From Corbicula japonica (taxonomy: Eukaryota; Mollusca; Bivalvia; Venerida; Cyrenidae), in assembly GCA_038501625.1 (NCBI GenBank), contig JAZAYU010000700.1, forward strand, positions 62,001-126,000: a stretch of 64,000 bases of DNA, read 5' to 3'. The translations under genes were made by a program, and so were the position numbers. Shown here in pieces: positions 13,021-24,095 of the stretch. Each line of letters opens with the position of its first letter. Position 1 is the stretch's first letter. The notes under the pieces are model-generated. The model had not been told where the DNA came from. It did not search any database and saw only the letters and a program-made list of their open reading frames with translations.

Positions 13021-13440
13021 CAATCATTTTATTATTTTTTTTATGGTTAAAGCTGACACGTATCATTAAAAGGTGTTTTGACATTTATAACTGGTATTAT
13101 TTAAGTAGTTTTAAGATTGCAAAAAGGTGAAATATGCATATCAGGAATTGCCCCATACAGAAAAAACAGCCTCCCCACACAGTCAAGAAGAATGAAGAAA
13201 TATGTTATAACAGAATTGGTATCAATGGTAGTTATATTGAATTTCAATCATTTTATTATTTTTTTATGGTTAAAGCTGACACGTATCATTAAATGGTGTT
13301 TTGACATTTATAACTGGTATTATTTAAGTAGTTTTAAGATTGCAAAAAGGTGAAATATGCATATCAGGAATTGCCCCATACAGAAAAAACAGCCTCCCCA
13401 CACAGTCAAGAAGAATGAAGAAATATGTTATAATGTAAAT
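13000..13440. repeat. tandem duplication, 223-bp unit, two copies
   Basis: The block starting TGCAAAAAGGTGAAATATGC at 13118 recurs at 13341. It contains GATATGCATATC-like, CAGCCTCCCCACACAG and AATGAAGAAATATGTTATAA segments. The CCTCCCCAC...ATATGCATAT portion is the reverse complement of the 3' part of interspersed repeat family 1 (compare 22180-22255). The unit therefore holds a fragment of that repeat. Both copies are also present in the right arm. Confidence 0.8.
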
Positions 13441-13881
13441 TTTTCCAACAATATATATAATTATACCTATATTTTATGTTTGTCAGTGTTCATCTTCAGC
13501 TTCGTCAAAAAGGCTTTTGGATCTGTGTTTTGCATTTTTGAATTTTTTTTATCAGTGCAAGAAATTATGTCGGTATCGGTGGTTTAACAACTGTGAGCTG
13601 AAATATCCGTCTGGAACGTAAGAACAGGCTTTTAGACGATTATGACGTCATAGCTGTCAACAGAACGCAATTTACGGAATTAAATAATTATTTCTGATGT
13701 GATTGATTGAACATTCAAAAGCGGTGAGTATCGTAATACAATTTATTTTTATCATTTAATTACATGTTGTGCAATTAAGGTAGCTTTAACATCACATACA
13801 CGTATGAAACAGGGAGAATATCAAAGTATGTTCAGTTTCCGCGACATGGAATATCCACAAACAAATGACAAATTTTGAAAT

Positions 13882-15576
13882 GTACTGAAAATCATGAAAT
13901 TGACAATCGGATCGGAAGCGGATAGAAAGCGGACCGCAAACCGATCCCGTTAGGAGCGCAATGGAATCGCAATCGAATTGGAAACAGAATGGAATCGAAG
14001 CGACTCGCTTTGAGCATTTGGATCGCTTGGAGTGACAAGACCGGAGCTTTTTGACCGGATCGGAATTGCTTTGAACGTTTGGATCTCTTGGAGTGAAAAG
14101 ACCGGAGAGTTTTGACCGGATCGGAATCGCTTCGAGCGTTGGGATCGCTTGGAGTGAAAAGACCGGAGCGTTTTGACCGGATCGGATCGGATCGCTTCTA
14201 TTTATAATTTTTCAGTTATATATAGTAGCGATCCGAATCACTTTTTCCGATTCTTTTCACGACTTGAAACAAAGCATTTTTTTGACAATAATTTAATTGA
14301 GTTTTCTGCAATCAAACACTAGTAATAAAAAACTTATTTAACGATAATTGTGCAAATACAACTGAAAACATATAATATTAAATGGTGTGTTTGCCATTCA
14401 CGCGCGTGATATTATTGAAATTGAGTTCCGAACCTTTTTGTAAAAATTCCCCTTTAAGCGAAAATACGTAATATTTTTTCTTACACAAGGGAAGAAATAA
14501 CGAACATGTACATCCACCCGTGCTACATTATGGCATAAAAGCATTATTTTATTAAGTAAGGAGATTCACAACTGAAATGTGTTTAATGCTTATAAACATA
14601 TTTGAACATAAATATTTATTAAGTCCAGTATGAAATATAAACTATAAACGCTGTTCGAAACTAAAAGAGAATTAAACTATTTTCCCTTTTGATTTAAGCG
14701 GTGAAAAAACAAAGAAATAAACACGATATTCACATTTAAAGAAGTTTATTATCGATGTTTCACAAGTTTTACGTCTATGTTACAGCATAAATAACGCAAA
14801 ACGGAACGAATATTCTTATTAAGTCTTTCAAAACTTCAATCAGCGTACATTTATGCTGAAAGATTGTTTAGCTCTTCAACGGCATATTCTGCATGTTATG
14901 GTACTTCCTATAGCGTAAATTTAGGCTAAAAAGTTTTATTAACTGCTTATTGATGCATACGCACCAAAGGCATTTACTGACTTGATTTGCGCCAAACCAG
15001 CTGGGTTCCTCATCTCAAATTAACATGAATCCCGCATGAATCGGGTGTAATTTACGCTAATATTTTAAAACTGCAATGTAATAAACGCTAACATTAAACT
15101 GATTTAAAATTTAGAAAGGCGTCATTTTTAAATTAGATCTAAATGATCAATTTACTTTGTTAGTAACCACCATGTTTAAACAATAAAATTAAACAAAACT
15201 GCAAATAAGAAAAATGTCACAGAAATGTAAATTCCGCGCGAGATGCGTTATATATAAGTAATGACCAATGAAAAGTGGGAGCGAAAAGATCAGAATCAGA
15301 AGAATCGGTTTGAGCGTAAAGATCCTTTGGAGCGCATTGTCCGGCGTTATAGCTAATGACCAACGAAAATGAGGAGCGAAAAGATCGGAATCGGAAGAAT
15401 CGGTTTGAGCGTAAAGATCGTTTGGAGCGCATTGTCTGGAGTGAAAAAAATTGGAGTGCAATCGAATTGGAATTGGACCGCAATGGGAATGGATTGGATC
15501 GGTTATAGATGACATTAGGATCGGAAGCGGACCGGATCGGAATCGGAAAAATTGTCAATTTAATAATTTTCAGTAC
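13882..15576. mobile_element. inverted-repeat element with GATCGG-rich ends, about 1.7 kb
   Basis: The left end GTACTGAAAATCATGAAATT and the reverse complement of the right end (near 15576) agree except for two bases, and both run on into TGACAAT. Inside each end lie tandem units rich in GATCGGAATCGG. Near 14031-14200 they repeat about every 61 bp (GAGTGAAAAGACCGGAG). Near 15280-15480 they repeat about every 97 bp (GAGCGAAAAGATCGG). The core 14220-15180 is AT-rich with no transposase frame. No clear target duplication was found. A non-autonomous fold-back type DNA element is the best guess. The right-arm copy is interrupted by a 745-bp insertion. Confidence 0.6.
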
Positions 15577-15668
15577 TGTAAGTACCATAGGTCACCTGAC
15601 TTACACATTTTATCAAAATTTTTCATTTGAATTTCATAGTATTTGGTTTATTTAATTGTCTATTACAG

Positions 15669-15801
15669 ACTGGTTGCTGAACCTGCTACTGTTGGGGAGC
15701 TGGACTTGGCACTGCATTCGAAACACCTAATGTCACAGGATATGAAAAACTCTACAATCAGACCAATACCCAACCCAGGATGGCTTACTCACAGGGACTA
15801 G
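15669..15801 (+). CDS. candidate terminal coding exon, unknown protein
   Basis: A good acceptor (TTGTCTATTACAG, ending 15668) is followed by an open frame of 43 codons reading LVAEPATVGELDLALHSKH, then to a TAG at 15799-15801 (ending GWLTHRD). Composition is protein-like. The 133 bases look identical in the other arm (55451-55583, minus strand), while some flanking DNA differs. No upstream exon or homologue was recognised. It could be a piece of a real gene or an old pseudogene. Confidence 0.3.
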
Positions 15802-16259
15802 TGTGCGTGCAGCAGAGTTAGATTTGAATGGAAAAAATTAACAATAGATAAATGCATGCACAGTCTAAACTGTTAAGGGAATACAACCCGACTGAAACCC
15901 ATCCAGATTTGTGCTACTAGGAAGGCCCTATGGTGTGAATGCCTGTTAAAAATTTAAGAACTTTTAGCTTGTGTGATGAATTCACAGATACACCTGGAAA
16001 ATAATCATAGTTTTATAGTAAAGAAAAAACTACTTATATTAATATTATACATGTTTACTATGATAACAGTATTCTGCTATGCACAATTAAATATCATCTA
16101 AATGGAAGCATGTTGGTTTTATATTGTGAAATCTTAGTAAACTGAAAACAAAGCTGGTTCTGAAAAATAACTGTCTGTCTTATTTTCATTAAACCAGTAC
16201 AAAATTAAATAAGTAAGTTCTGTTTATGTGCTCATCTGAAAAAAACTGATTTAATTATG

Positions 16260-16954
16260 TTAAGGTATTTCGCGTTTCGCCTTTGCTTTGCCATAAACAG
16301 AAAAGAAAAATATAAAAATCTCTCAAACAGCACAATGCAGTACCATCAAATTTTGCACATATAAATGCTATAAGTGTATGATTAATTTTCATATGTAAAG
16401 AAAAGTTAGAACAGTTGAGAAAGATAGTTAGACCTAACAAATCTCTGAATGTTATTTGCAATTTATCACAAAAAGGAAGCAACACAAAACAACAATTTAA
16501 ATGTTAACATTCGTGAAATGATACTGATGAAATATCATAGGTCCTTGGAAAGCAACTTTCAATTGTGAAGAGAGAAATCAACATATTATCATCCATTTTT
16601 GCAACCAGGAAATTGAAGGTCAAACACACTTTTACAAATAACTCGCATTGTATACATTTATTAGACCAAAGGACCTTAGGTATCGTTGTCAGTAACTCAT
16701 TACTCTTCAAGACATTTAGATTGATGTTAAGTGTTGCTTTGTTTTTGTGATAAATTGCAAATAGAATTTTTAGTTTTTTGGGGTCTAACTATTTTACTGT
16801 TTTAACTTTTCATAGCATATGTAAATTAAACATATATTTATAACATTGGTTTGTACCAAGTTTGATGGAAGTTCTGCATTGTGCGGTTTGAGAGATTTTT
16901 TATGTTTTTCTATTTTGTCTATGGCAAAGCAATGTTGAAAGGTGCGATACCTAA
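16260..16954. mobile_element. fold-back (palindromic) element, about 695 bp
   Basis: The two halves are inverted copies meeting near 16610. The left half TTAAGGTATTTCGCG...TTTGCTTTGCCATA is mirrored by TATGGCAAAGCAATG...GCGATACCTAA at the right end. Mirrored inner blocks include AAATCTCTCAAAC, GTGATAAATTGCAAATA and AGGTCCTT. The halves are diverged from each other, so the element is old or was never perfect. There is no transposase. A TTAA at the left edge (TTAA at both edges in the right-arm copy, 54293-54991) hints at a TTAA-target DNA transposon, not proven. Confidence 0.7.
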
Positions 16955-16976
16955 CATCTGTTAGGAACAGAGGACC

Positions 16977-18126
16977 CAAAGAGTGAAAACCGTTTCCGCT
17001 CAATAACTCGAGTACCCTTTGACCCAGAGCCTCCAAACTTCATAGGGTGATAGCCCTTATTGAGTAGAAGAACCCTATTTATTTTGGGGTCAGTAGGTCA
17101 AAGGTCAAGGTCACAGTGACCCGAAGAGTGAAAACAGTTTCAGCTCAATTACTCAAGTACCTTTTGACCCAGAGCCTTCAAACTTCATAGGATGACAGCC
17201 CTTATTGAGTAAAAGAACCCTATTGATTTTGGAGTCAGTAGGTCAAAGGTCAAGGTCACAGTGACCCGAAGAGTGAAAACCGTTTCCGCTCAATAATTTG
17301 AGTACCCTTTAACCCAGAGCCTTCAAACTTCATAGGGTGATAGCCCTTATTGAGTAGAAGAACCCTACTTATTTTAGGGTCAGTAGGTCAAAGGTCAAGG
17401 TAATAGGGGCCTGAAGAGTGAAAACAGTTTCAGCTCAATAATTCGAGTATCCTTTGACCCAGAGCCTTCAAACTTCATAGGATGACAGCCCTTATTGAGT
17501 AGAAGAACCCTATTGATTTTGATGTCAGTAGGTCAAAGGTCAAGGTCACAGGGGCCCGAAGAGTGAAAACCGTTTCTGCTCCATAACTTGAGTACCCTTT
17601 GACCCAGGGACTTCAAACTTCATAGGTTGATAGCCATTATAGAGTAGAAGAACCCTATTGATTTTGGGGTCAGTAGGTCAAAGGTCAAGGTCACAGGGGC
17701 CTGAAGAGTGAAAACCGTTTCCGCTCAATAACTGGAGTACCGTTTGACCCACAGCCTTCAAAATTCATAGGTTGATAGTCCTTTTTGATTAGAAGAACCC
17801 TATTGATTTTGGGGTCAGTAGGTCAAAGGTCAAGGTCACAGGGGCCTGAAGAGAGAAAACCGTTTCCACTCAATAATAGGAGTTCTTTTTTACCCAGACC
17901 ATTCAAACTTCATACGATGGATGTCCTTATTGAGTAGAGGACTCCTATTGATTTTGGGGTCAGTAGGTCAAAGGTCAAGGTCACAGGGGCCCCGAAGAGT
18001 AAAAACCGTATCCGGTCAATTACTGGAGTACCGCTTGAACCAGAGCATTCAAACTAAATAGGGTAATAGCCCTTATTGAGTAGAAGAACCCTATTGATTA
18101 TAGGATCAGTAGGTCAAGGTCACAGG
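16977..18126. repeat. tandem satellite, about 145-bp unit, 8 copies, with nuclear-receptor-like half sites
   Basis: CAGTAGGTCAAAGGTCAAGG recurs at about 17091, 17236, 17380, 17525, 17671, 17814 and 17959 (periods 143-146), with a shorter last copy at 18106. Each unit also has GAAGAGTGAAAACCGTTTC, CTCAATAACT, CTTCAAACTTCATAGG and AGAAGAACCCTATTGATTTT. The AGGTCA repeats form a DR1 plus an abutting third half site. In two units GGTCACAGTGACC is a perfect inverted palindrome with a 3-base spacer. The array has only about 5 units in the right arm (53150-53840). A run of about 16 G follows it. Confidence 0.88.
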
Positions 18127-18139
18127 GGGGGGGGGGGGC

Positions 18140-20289
18140 GGCGCAGGGGGGAGACATGCGTTTTTCACAAAAAACATCTAGTTTGTAACCGTATCTGATA
18201 TGAGCATAGGGTGTAGGCTGCAGGTACAGGAGTCTTTTTCTTCAATAACTTAGTGGGAGAATAATCAAAAGCTTATTTAAAACCAAAACAACACTGTCAT
18301 AATTACATCCAACACTGTTTTTGCTCTGATACAGTGATCTCCCTTGTGATCCTCTTAAAGAACAGCAAACCAATGATTGATTATTAAACTTCGTACTCAA
18401 TTATCGAAAATCTCTCCTAGAAACGATCGATTTTGGATTATAATCGATCCTTGTTTTATCCCTACTTATAACAAATACATTAGACCAGTAATAGTTACTC
18501 ATAAATAGAAAAAAAAAACAATATGAGATTTGTAAAACTTTTCTTGTGTGACTGTCTAGTTATCAGTTACACTTACCATTGACATTAATGCTTAAATTCC
18601 TCAGCAATGATTTGTTCAAATCACTTTATAGTTTTGGACATTTAAGTTGGGCACTTTATTTCCAGAATTCTTTATTCATAAATTCCTGTATAGAGCCATA
18701 TTTTAATTAAAAAAAACTAAGATGCATTAATGTAATGATTATCTAGACTTCAAAAAATGGCAGTAACTGTTGTTTCATTAAAAATAGCCCATTCAAACAC
18801 TCTATATTGTTGGGAGAAATACATTGCAATAGAAGATTTACAAATGTGTTTATTGCTTGATAAAATTTATTTCCCAGTTTGAATAGATAAAACATATTAA
18901 GCAGTTATAGAAATTGGTACATTCAACAACAAATTCTCAGTGATAAAAATGTTTAAATTACCTTTTCTTATAGTGTAGATTTTTTTTATTGAATTTCACA
19001 CTAAAGTCTTATGAGCATAATCTTCTAAAAGAAAGAAAATAGTTTGTGGATTAAATCTGTCAGTACATTTTCAAAATTCTGTTGACACCACTCAGGTGAA
19101 TTACCAGTATTTGGATACTTGCTGTGACAAATAAACACAGCAGGGCACTGATAAGGACCAATTACTGCACCTGTGTATTCCGATACTTATCAGGTATCTG
19201 CAGAGATAAAGAAATAACAATTGGAAAGGGCACCTATAGTTATTTGCTATAATATTATTATATCAACTTGCACAAAAAGTTTGGTTTAATTAAAGCTTTC
19301 TTGGACAATAGAGTATTTTTTTAAATTTAAGTAAAACTACATCTGATGGTTTACAGATTGTTTAAAATGTTGGTTTAAGGAAAGAAAATGTATACAATGA
19401 AAATTCACAGGTGTGCCAGCTGATCAGGATTTACACTTAAAATTTAAAATAGGTAAATGGGAGGAAATGTAACCATAACATATAAAAATCAATTAAAAAT
19501 AAAATGATACATTTTTTGGAGGTAGGTGGTAATTGTTCAATATATATTTTACACATGTGGGTATAATGAATTGGTCATGAAAAAATTTGATTTTTTTATG
19601 AAATCAGGCTTATGACTTTAGTTCAATGAAAAATGACCTTAACTTTTAAGATAATTAATAGAAAAAGCCTGAGATACATTTAGGAAGGCTATTAATTATT
19701 GAGAAAAGAGGTACAATTATAAAATATGAATCAAACTATTTCAATGAGTATAACATCCTAGAATGTGTCAAGTATGATTAGTATCAATGTACACGACACA
19801 ACTAACAAAAAGTTACTAAAATGTTCCGTCTAATGCCTTAAATTTTAAATCATTCTGCACATTTCTCATTCTAATAAGTAGAATGCAAATGCAAATGAAA
19901 ACAACTGGTGCAATTCAATACAAATTGAATTATCAGTCCAAACCAAGAACATTAAATAATTATTGTTCATAGTAGCATTTTACTGAAATTTTTAACTGAA
20001 TATTGATTAGTGTAAACTGATTAGACTCTACAAATATACAGGATGACTAGGGTCTATACTGGTCATTATTGTGACAAATGTATCTGTGCTAAGCACTAAA
20101 AAGGGGATTAAATGATAAAACAACAGTTTTTTCCAAATTGTTTGGAAGATGTACAAAAGTGTATAGTCCCACCTAAGCTTAGAGCTGATGAGGAATTGCC
20201 ATCCCATTGATTTAATTGCTTTTAGATATAAAACTTAGCATGGAAGACTAGTCTCAGATCTCAGCAATCTGACTGGTAAAATCTCAAAA
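18140..20289. other. AT-rich non-coding stretch, nothing recognised
   Basis: No gene and no clear internal repeat were seen. It matches the right arm at about 51007-53140 with small differences. Confidence 0.4.
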
Positions 20290-20450
20290 TTAACCAGTGC
20301 CCAAGGTTATAAAACTGAGCATGGAAACCAGTCTCAAATCTCAAACATCTTATTGGCTGAAATGGCGACCAGTCGCCATTATAGCCAATCAGATGCTTGA
20401 GATTTGAGACTGGTTTCCAAACTCAGCTTTATAACCTTCAGCCCAGTGCG
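20290..20450. mobile_element. palindromic MITE-like element
   Basis: Arms of about 70 bases are inverted copies around TGGCGACCAGTCGCCA (centre near 20371): AAGGTTATAAAACTGAGCAT and GGAAACCAGTCTCAAATCTC on the left are answered by GAGATTTGAGACTGGTTTCC and CAGCTTTATAACCTT on the right. It would fold into a long hairpin. The same element lies at 50846-51006. Confidence 0.7.
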
Positions 20451-20700
20451 CAACCTGAGGTCTGAGCTTGGTTTCCATACTAAGATTAATGACATTGGAT
20501 CTGTCATGCCTCCTACAAGTGAAAATCTTGGTGTGGAATTCCAGGTTATTCTGGTTAAAGAAGAATCAAGATTCCTCCAGCATTATAGACCAAGGAAGAA
20601 TTACCTAAAGCTGATAGCTCTTGTAACAAAAGATTCTGACTTCAGGAGGACTTATACCCTGAGCAGTAAGAAACCTGTGATTGTCAGCCAAATACATTAA
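20404..20700 (+). CDS. hypothetical open frame of 98 codons, doubtful
   Basis: The predicted product has a protein-like C-terminal half (GVEFQVILVKEESRFLQHYR, then KNYLKLIALVTKDSDF, ending VIVSQIH). The translation is the same in both arms (50596-50892, minus strand). The N-terminal part overlaps the palindromic MITE, so a genuine start would have to be further in. No homologue was recognised. The agreement may only reflect how recent the duplication or haplotype split is. Confidence 0.2.
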   Translation: MRLVSKLSFITFSPVRNLRSELGFHTKINDIGSVMPPTSENLGVEFQVILVKEESRFLQHYRPRKNYLKLIALVTKDSDFRRTYTLSSKKPVIVSQIH

Positions 20701-20714
20701 TCACTGGCCACACA

Positions 20715-23689
20715 CACCGAGTCCAATCGTTCAGTATAGGTCCCAGGAGGAGAACGCATGGACAGACCGCTTTTTCAGGAGGGAATTGGGTACTGTGGTG
20801 AGTAAATCGTCTCGCATTTCTTTGAAAATTCATATTTCAGATTAAGATATGGCCTATGCTGATCTCCTATATATACTCTAAACAATGGTCATCTCACATC
20901 CGCCAAACTTTCGGTATCTTCTGAGAACATTCTCTACAACTGCACTGGAAAATCGCAAAAAAATGGCAAAATCACTCTTTAAAAGCCAATAATTTGATAA
21001 TTAAACAAAGTTCTGAGCATTTGTTTCGTTCTAAAGATTCGTTTAACACTTTTCTTCATGTGTCATAAGCCTCCACTATTTTAAAGTCGTTTTAGGAGGA
21101 CTTAGACCACAAGTTATAAAATTTTCAAAATGAACGCATGGGTAGAAGTTTTCATCAATTTTCCAAATGAACGCATGGGCAGGAGGCATTTTAGAAATCC
21201 ACGTTTTTTCGTGAATAACCCACATTAAATCTACTTTTTGACTTTAATATTTTACAACACTTCATTCTGAATTGCTAAAATATCATTTAGATCGGTCTCT
21301 AGTTTCGTATCGGTAATAAGCGATACCATAGGGCCTATATAGTTTTTGAGATTAACTTGGAATTATTCATCATGCAAACGAAACTTCTGACATCTCATAA
21401 TAACTGATACGCTTCCCACGATGATTCATTATTCTCTGCTTCAGATGTAAACATTTTATAATCATTTATATTGACACAAAAAAAAACAAGAAACACTAAT
21501 GTTACAGTATTAACTTCATGAATAACTCCCCGTTTTTTAACCTCCGGCAATTGTAATATTTAGGAAGAATTGAAAAAAAAATTATTATAGTTGCTTTGAT
21601 CAATTTTCAATTAATATAAGCGACATATTTTTACAGTTTTATAGTTCACTTTTATTACACTATCTCTAGTTGTACGTAAATTAGAAAATGACTTGCAATG
21701 GCAGAGGTATAAGAGTTTATGAAGGTTTATGGGGAAATCTTTTCTTAAAAGAACCTAGAAGCTCGATTTATTTTTTTTATCCCTGTCATCGTGTTCTTGC
21801 TGATTTTACTCCAGGTGCTCTGGTCTCGGTAAGATCATTGAGTACCCGCCCTTTGGCTTTGCAATGCTATTAAATTCTTATGTTTATATGTTTGTGTGCT
21901 TTTGCATGCAAGATTGTTGAGCTGATGGGTGGGTTGGAGTTATTTCACCAAGACAATTTGTACTTGTTTTGTGATACGAGAACCTGTTGGGGCAAGTGTG
22001 AGGTTGGTGCACCCTAGAACCTGGTTTAAACCCCCAGTGGCTATTTGTTTTGCCACTGACCGTTCTAAGGCGGTATCCCCAAAGGTTCTCTTCTTCTTTA
22101 ATTGTTTGTTGCGTCCTATTAGAATTGACGTACTTATATAAAACATGCGCTCTCTCTCTTCCTCTCATCTTTTTCGCTGCGTGGGGAGGCTGTGTTTTTT
22201 TGAGTGTGGTGATTCCTGATATGCATATATTGCTTTTTTTGCATTTAATCAAATGCAGATGATAATCTTGTGCCTGACATTCGAACCTGAGTGATATTTG
22301 ACCCGGCATATTTGAAATGTATACATTGATCAATGATCTCAAATCTATCACTTAAACTGAAAAACTTGTATTAATATTAATGGCTGACGAAGTGTCAAGA
22401 GCAGTGGCAGGAATTATATATAGATGTATCTGTGCGAGCTGTTGGGGCAGAAGGTTTGTAAGATCTTTTCCTTTTATTTATTATGTTATTTTAATTAAAT
22501 GATAATTGATATTTGTATATGATAATATAATATTTTAAATGTTCTTTGTAGACCAAAATCTTATGTTTGAAGGTCTAGAGGTACTAAAGTACTGTAAACA
22601 ACAATTAACAGATGCCAACATTTTTACTGTTGTTCTTTGTATTTTTATATAGTTTCAGTATAAAATTATGATAACATTTGCATTATGACCTTAAATAATG
22701 AGTTTATTCAACAGTATAATCAATTACATAAAGAAATATTACTTGGTTTTACTTGGCACCTACCCTAGTGCGAAATTTAAACCGGCGCGAAATATATTGA
22801 TGCAACACTAGAGGTCATGTTTCTGATGTTTATTCTAAATGGGGAAAATTAATTATAGACATTTTCAAATACAGCTTTCGATGTGTTTCAGGTTTAGAAG
22901 AATTATTTTTAAGTTCAATCATGAACTTAAATAGTCAATCTTTGTTATAAAAATTCAAATGAAAGAAGTAAAAATCGTACATTTTTAAGACAGTTATCTC
23001 GTTTCTAGTTACAGTGTCAAGTTTCGTTTGCATGATGAATAATTACTAGTTTATCTCAAAAACTATATAGGCCCTATTGTATCGCTTATAACCGATACGG
23101 AACTAGAGACCGATCTAAATGATATTTTAGCAATTCAGAATGGAGTATTGTGAAATATAACAGTCAAAAAGTCGATTTTATGCGGGTTATTCACGAAAAA
23201 ACGTGGATTTCTAAAATGCCTCCTGCCCATGCGTTCATTTGGAAAATTGCTGAAAACTTCTACCCATGCATTCATTTTGAAAATTTTATAACTTGTGGTC
23301 AAAGTCCTCCTAAAACGACTTTAAAATAGTGGAGGCTTATGACACATGAAGAAAAGTGTTAAACGAATCTTTAGAACGAAACAAATGCTCAGAACTTTGC
23401 TTAATTATCAAATTATTGGCTTTTAAAGAGTGATTTTTCCATTTTTTGCGATTTTCTAGTGCAGTTGTGGAGAATGTTCTCAGAAGATACCGAAAGTTTG
23501 GCGGATGTGAGATGACCATTGTTTAGAGTATTTATAGAAGATCAGCATAGGTCATATCTTTATCTGTAATATGAACTTTCAAAGAAATGCGAGACGATTT
23601 ACTCACCACAGTACCCAATTCCCTCCTGAAAAAGCGGTCTATCCATGCGTTCTCCTCCTGGGACCTATACTGAACGATTGGACTCGGTG
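20715..23689. mobile_element. DNA transposon with about 675-bp terminal inverted repeats and a 5-bp target duplication, non-autonomous
   Basis: The ends are CACCGAGTCCAATCG and its exact complement. The inverted repeats run from 20715 to about 21390 and from about 23015 to 23689, at about 95 percent identity. ACACA flanks both sides (20710-20714 and 23690-23694) and occurs once at the empty site in the right arm, where GGCCACACAGC is uninterrupted near 50580-50592. The 1.6-kb core holds interspersed repeat copy C and AT-rich DNA. No transposase frame is visible. A 5-bp duplication with ends starting CAC is seen in the Transib group, but the CACCGAG start does not match that group's usual heptamer, so the superfamily is open. 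Confidence 0.85.
21885..22255 (+). mobile_element. short interspersed repeat, family 1, copy C (nested in the long-inverted-repeat element)
   Basis: This is the best preserved copy: TTTGCATGCAAGATTGTTGAG, GATGGGTGGGTTGG, TTTCACCAAGACAATTTG, ATACGAGAACCTGTTGG, GCAAGTGTGAGGTTGGTGCA, CCTGGTTTAAACCCCC, GTTTTGCCACTGAC and CCCCAAAGGTTCTC. After a spacer come GTGGGGAGGCTGTGTTTTTT and CCTGATATGCATAT. There is no coding potential. It is absent from the right arm because its host element is absent there. Confidence 0.6.
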
Positions 23690-23919
23690 ACACAGCATTC
23701 CCCTAGCAATGGTGTCCTGTTCTCTCAATAGTTTAGAAATCTAAGTGATTAGGAATGATCTTATCTCAGATCTCAGCACTTACAGTTAAAGCACCCATAA
23801 GAAATGGTTAATGTTTTTGCCAGGATCTGTTAAGATGTTCCTTCTTATTCCATTTTATCACAATCTAAAACCTTGTAAATTTCATATCACATGTGCAAAC
23901 ATTGTAGATCTAGATCAAA

Positions 23920-24095
23920 TGTGCCAATTCTGACCAGGATCTACACTGTTTGCTTCTTGGTAAGAAATAATCTCATGAATGAAAAGTGAACATTGTAGAT
24001 CATGCTCAGATGGCACAGTTGTGTGATATGATCTGGATCTACACTGTTTGCTCATGGGATATCAGCTTTATCCCATGAAGTGAAGGGTTGAACAA
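23920..24095. mobile_element. degenerate relative of the TTAA-type MITE
   Basis: CCAGGATCTACACTGTTTGC, TAAGAAATAATCTCATGAAT and GTAGATC...GGCACAGTTGTG resemble the MITE at 25471-25710 (GATCAGGATCTGCACTGGTC, AGAAATAACCTAATGAATC, GGCACGGATGTGCC) in the same order, but the ends have decayed. The mirror copy is near 50190-50360. Confidence 0.5.

Noticed and set aside
15189..15588. Open frames of 108 and 123 codons on the minus strand (and 55737-56060)
   Set aside because: They read through GATCGG-type repeats in an inverted-repeat element. Repetitive SNSIALQFF/AQTDSSDSD segments come from the repeat units.
22380..22455. Short ATG exon (MADEVSRAVAGIIYRC) followed by a weak donor inside the long-inverted-repeat element
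   Set aside because: Weak donor, no partner exon, and no sign of a transposase. Could be chance.
20715..23689. Assignment to Transib/RAG-like transposons
   Set aside because: The 5-bp duplication and CAC start fit, but the rest of the end does not match the usual heptamer and no transposase is present.
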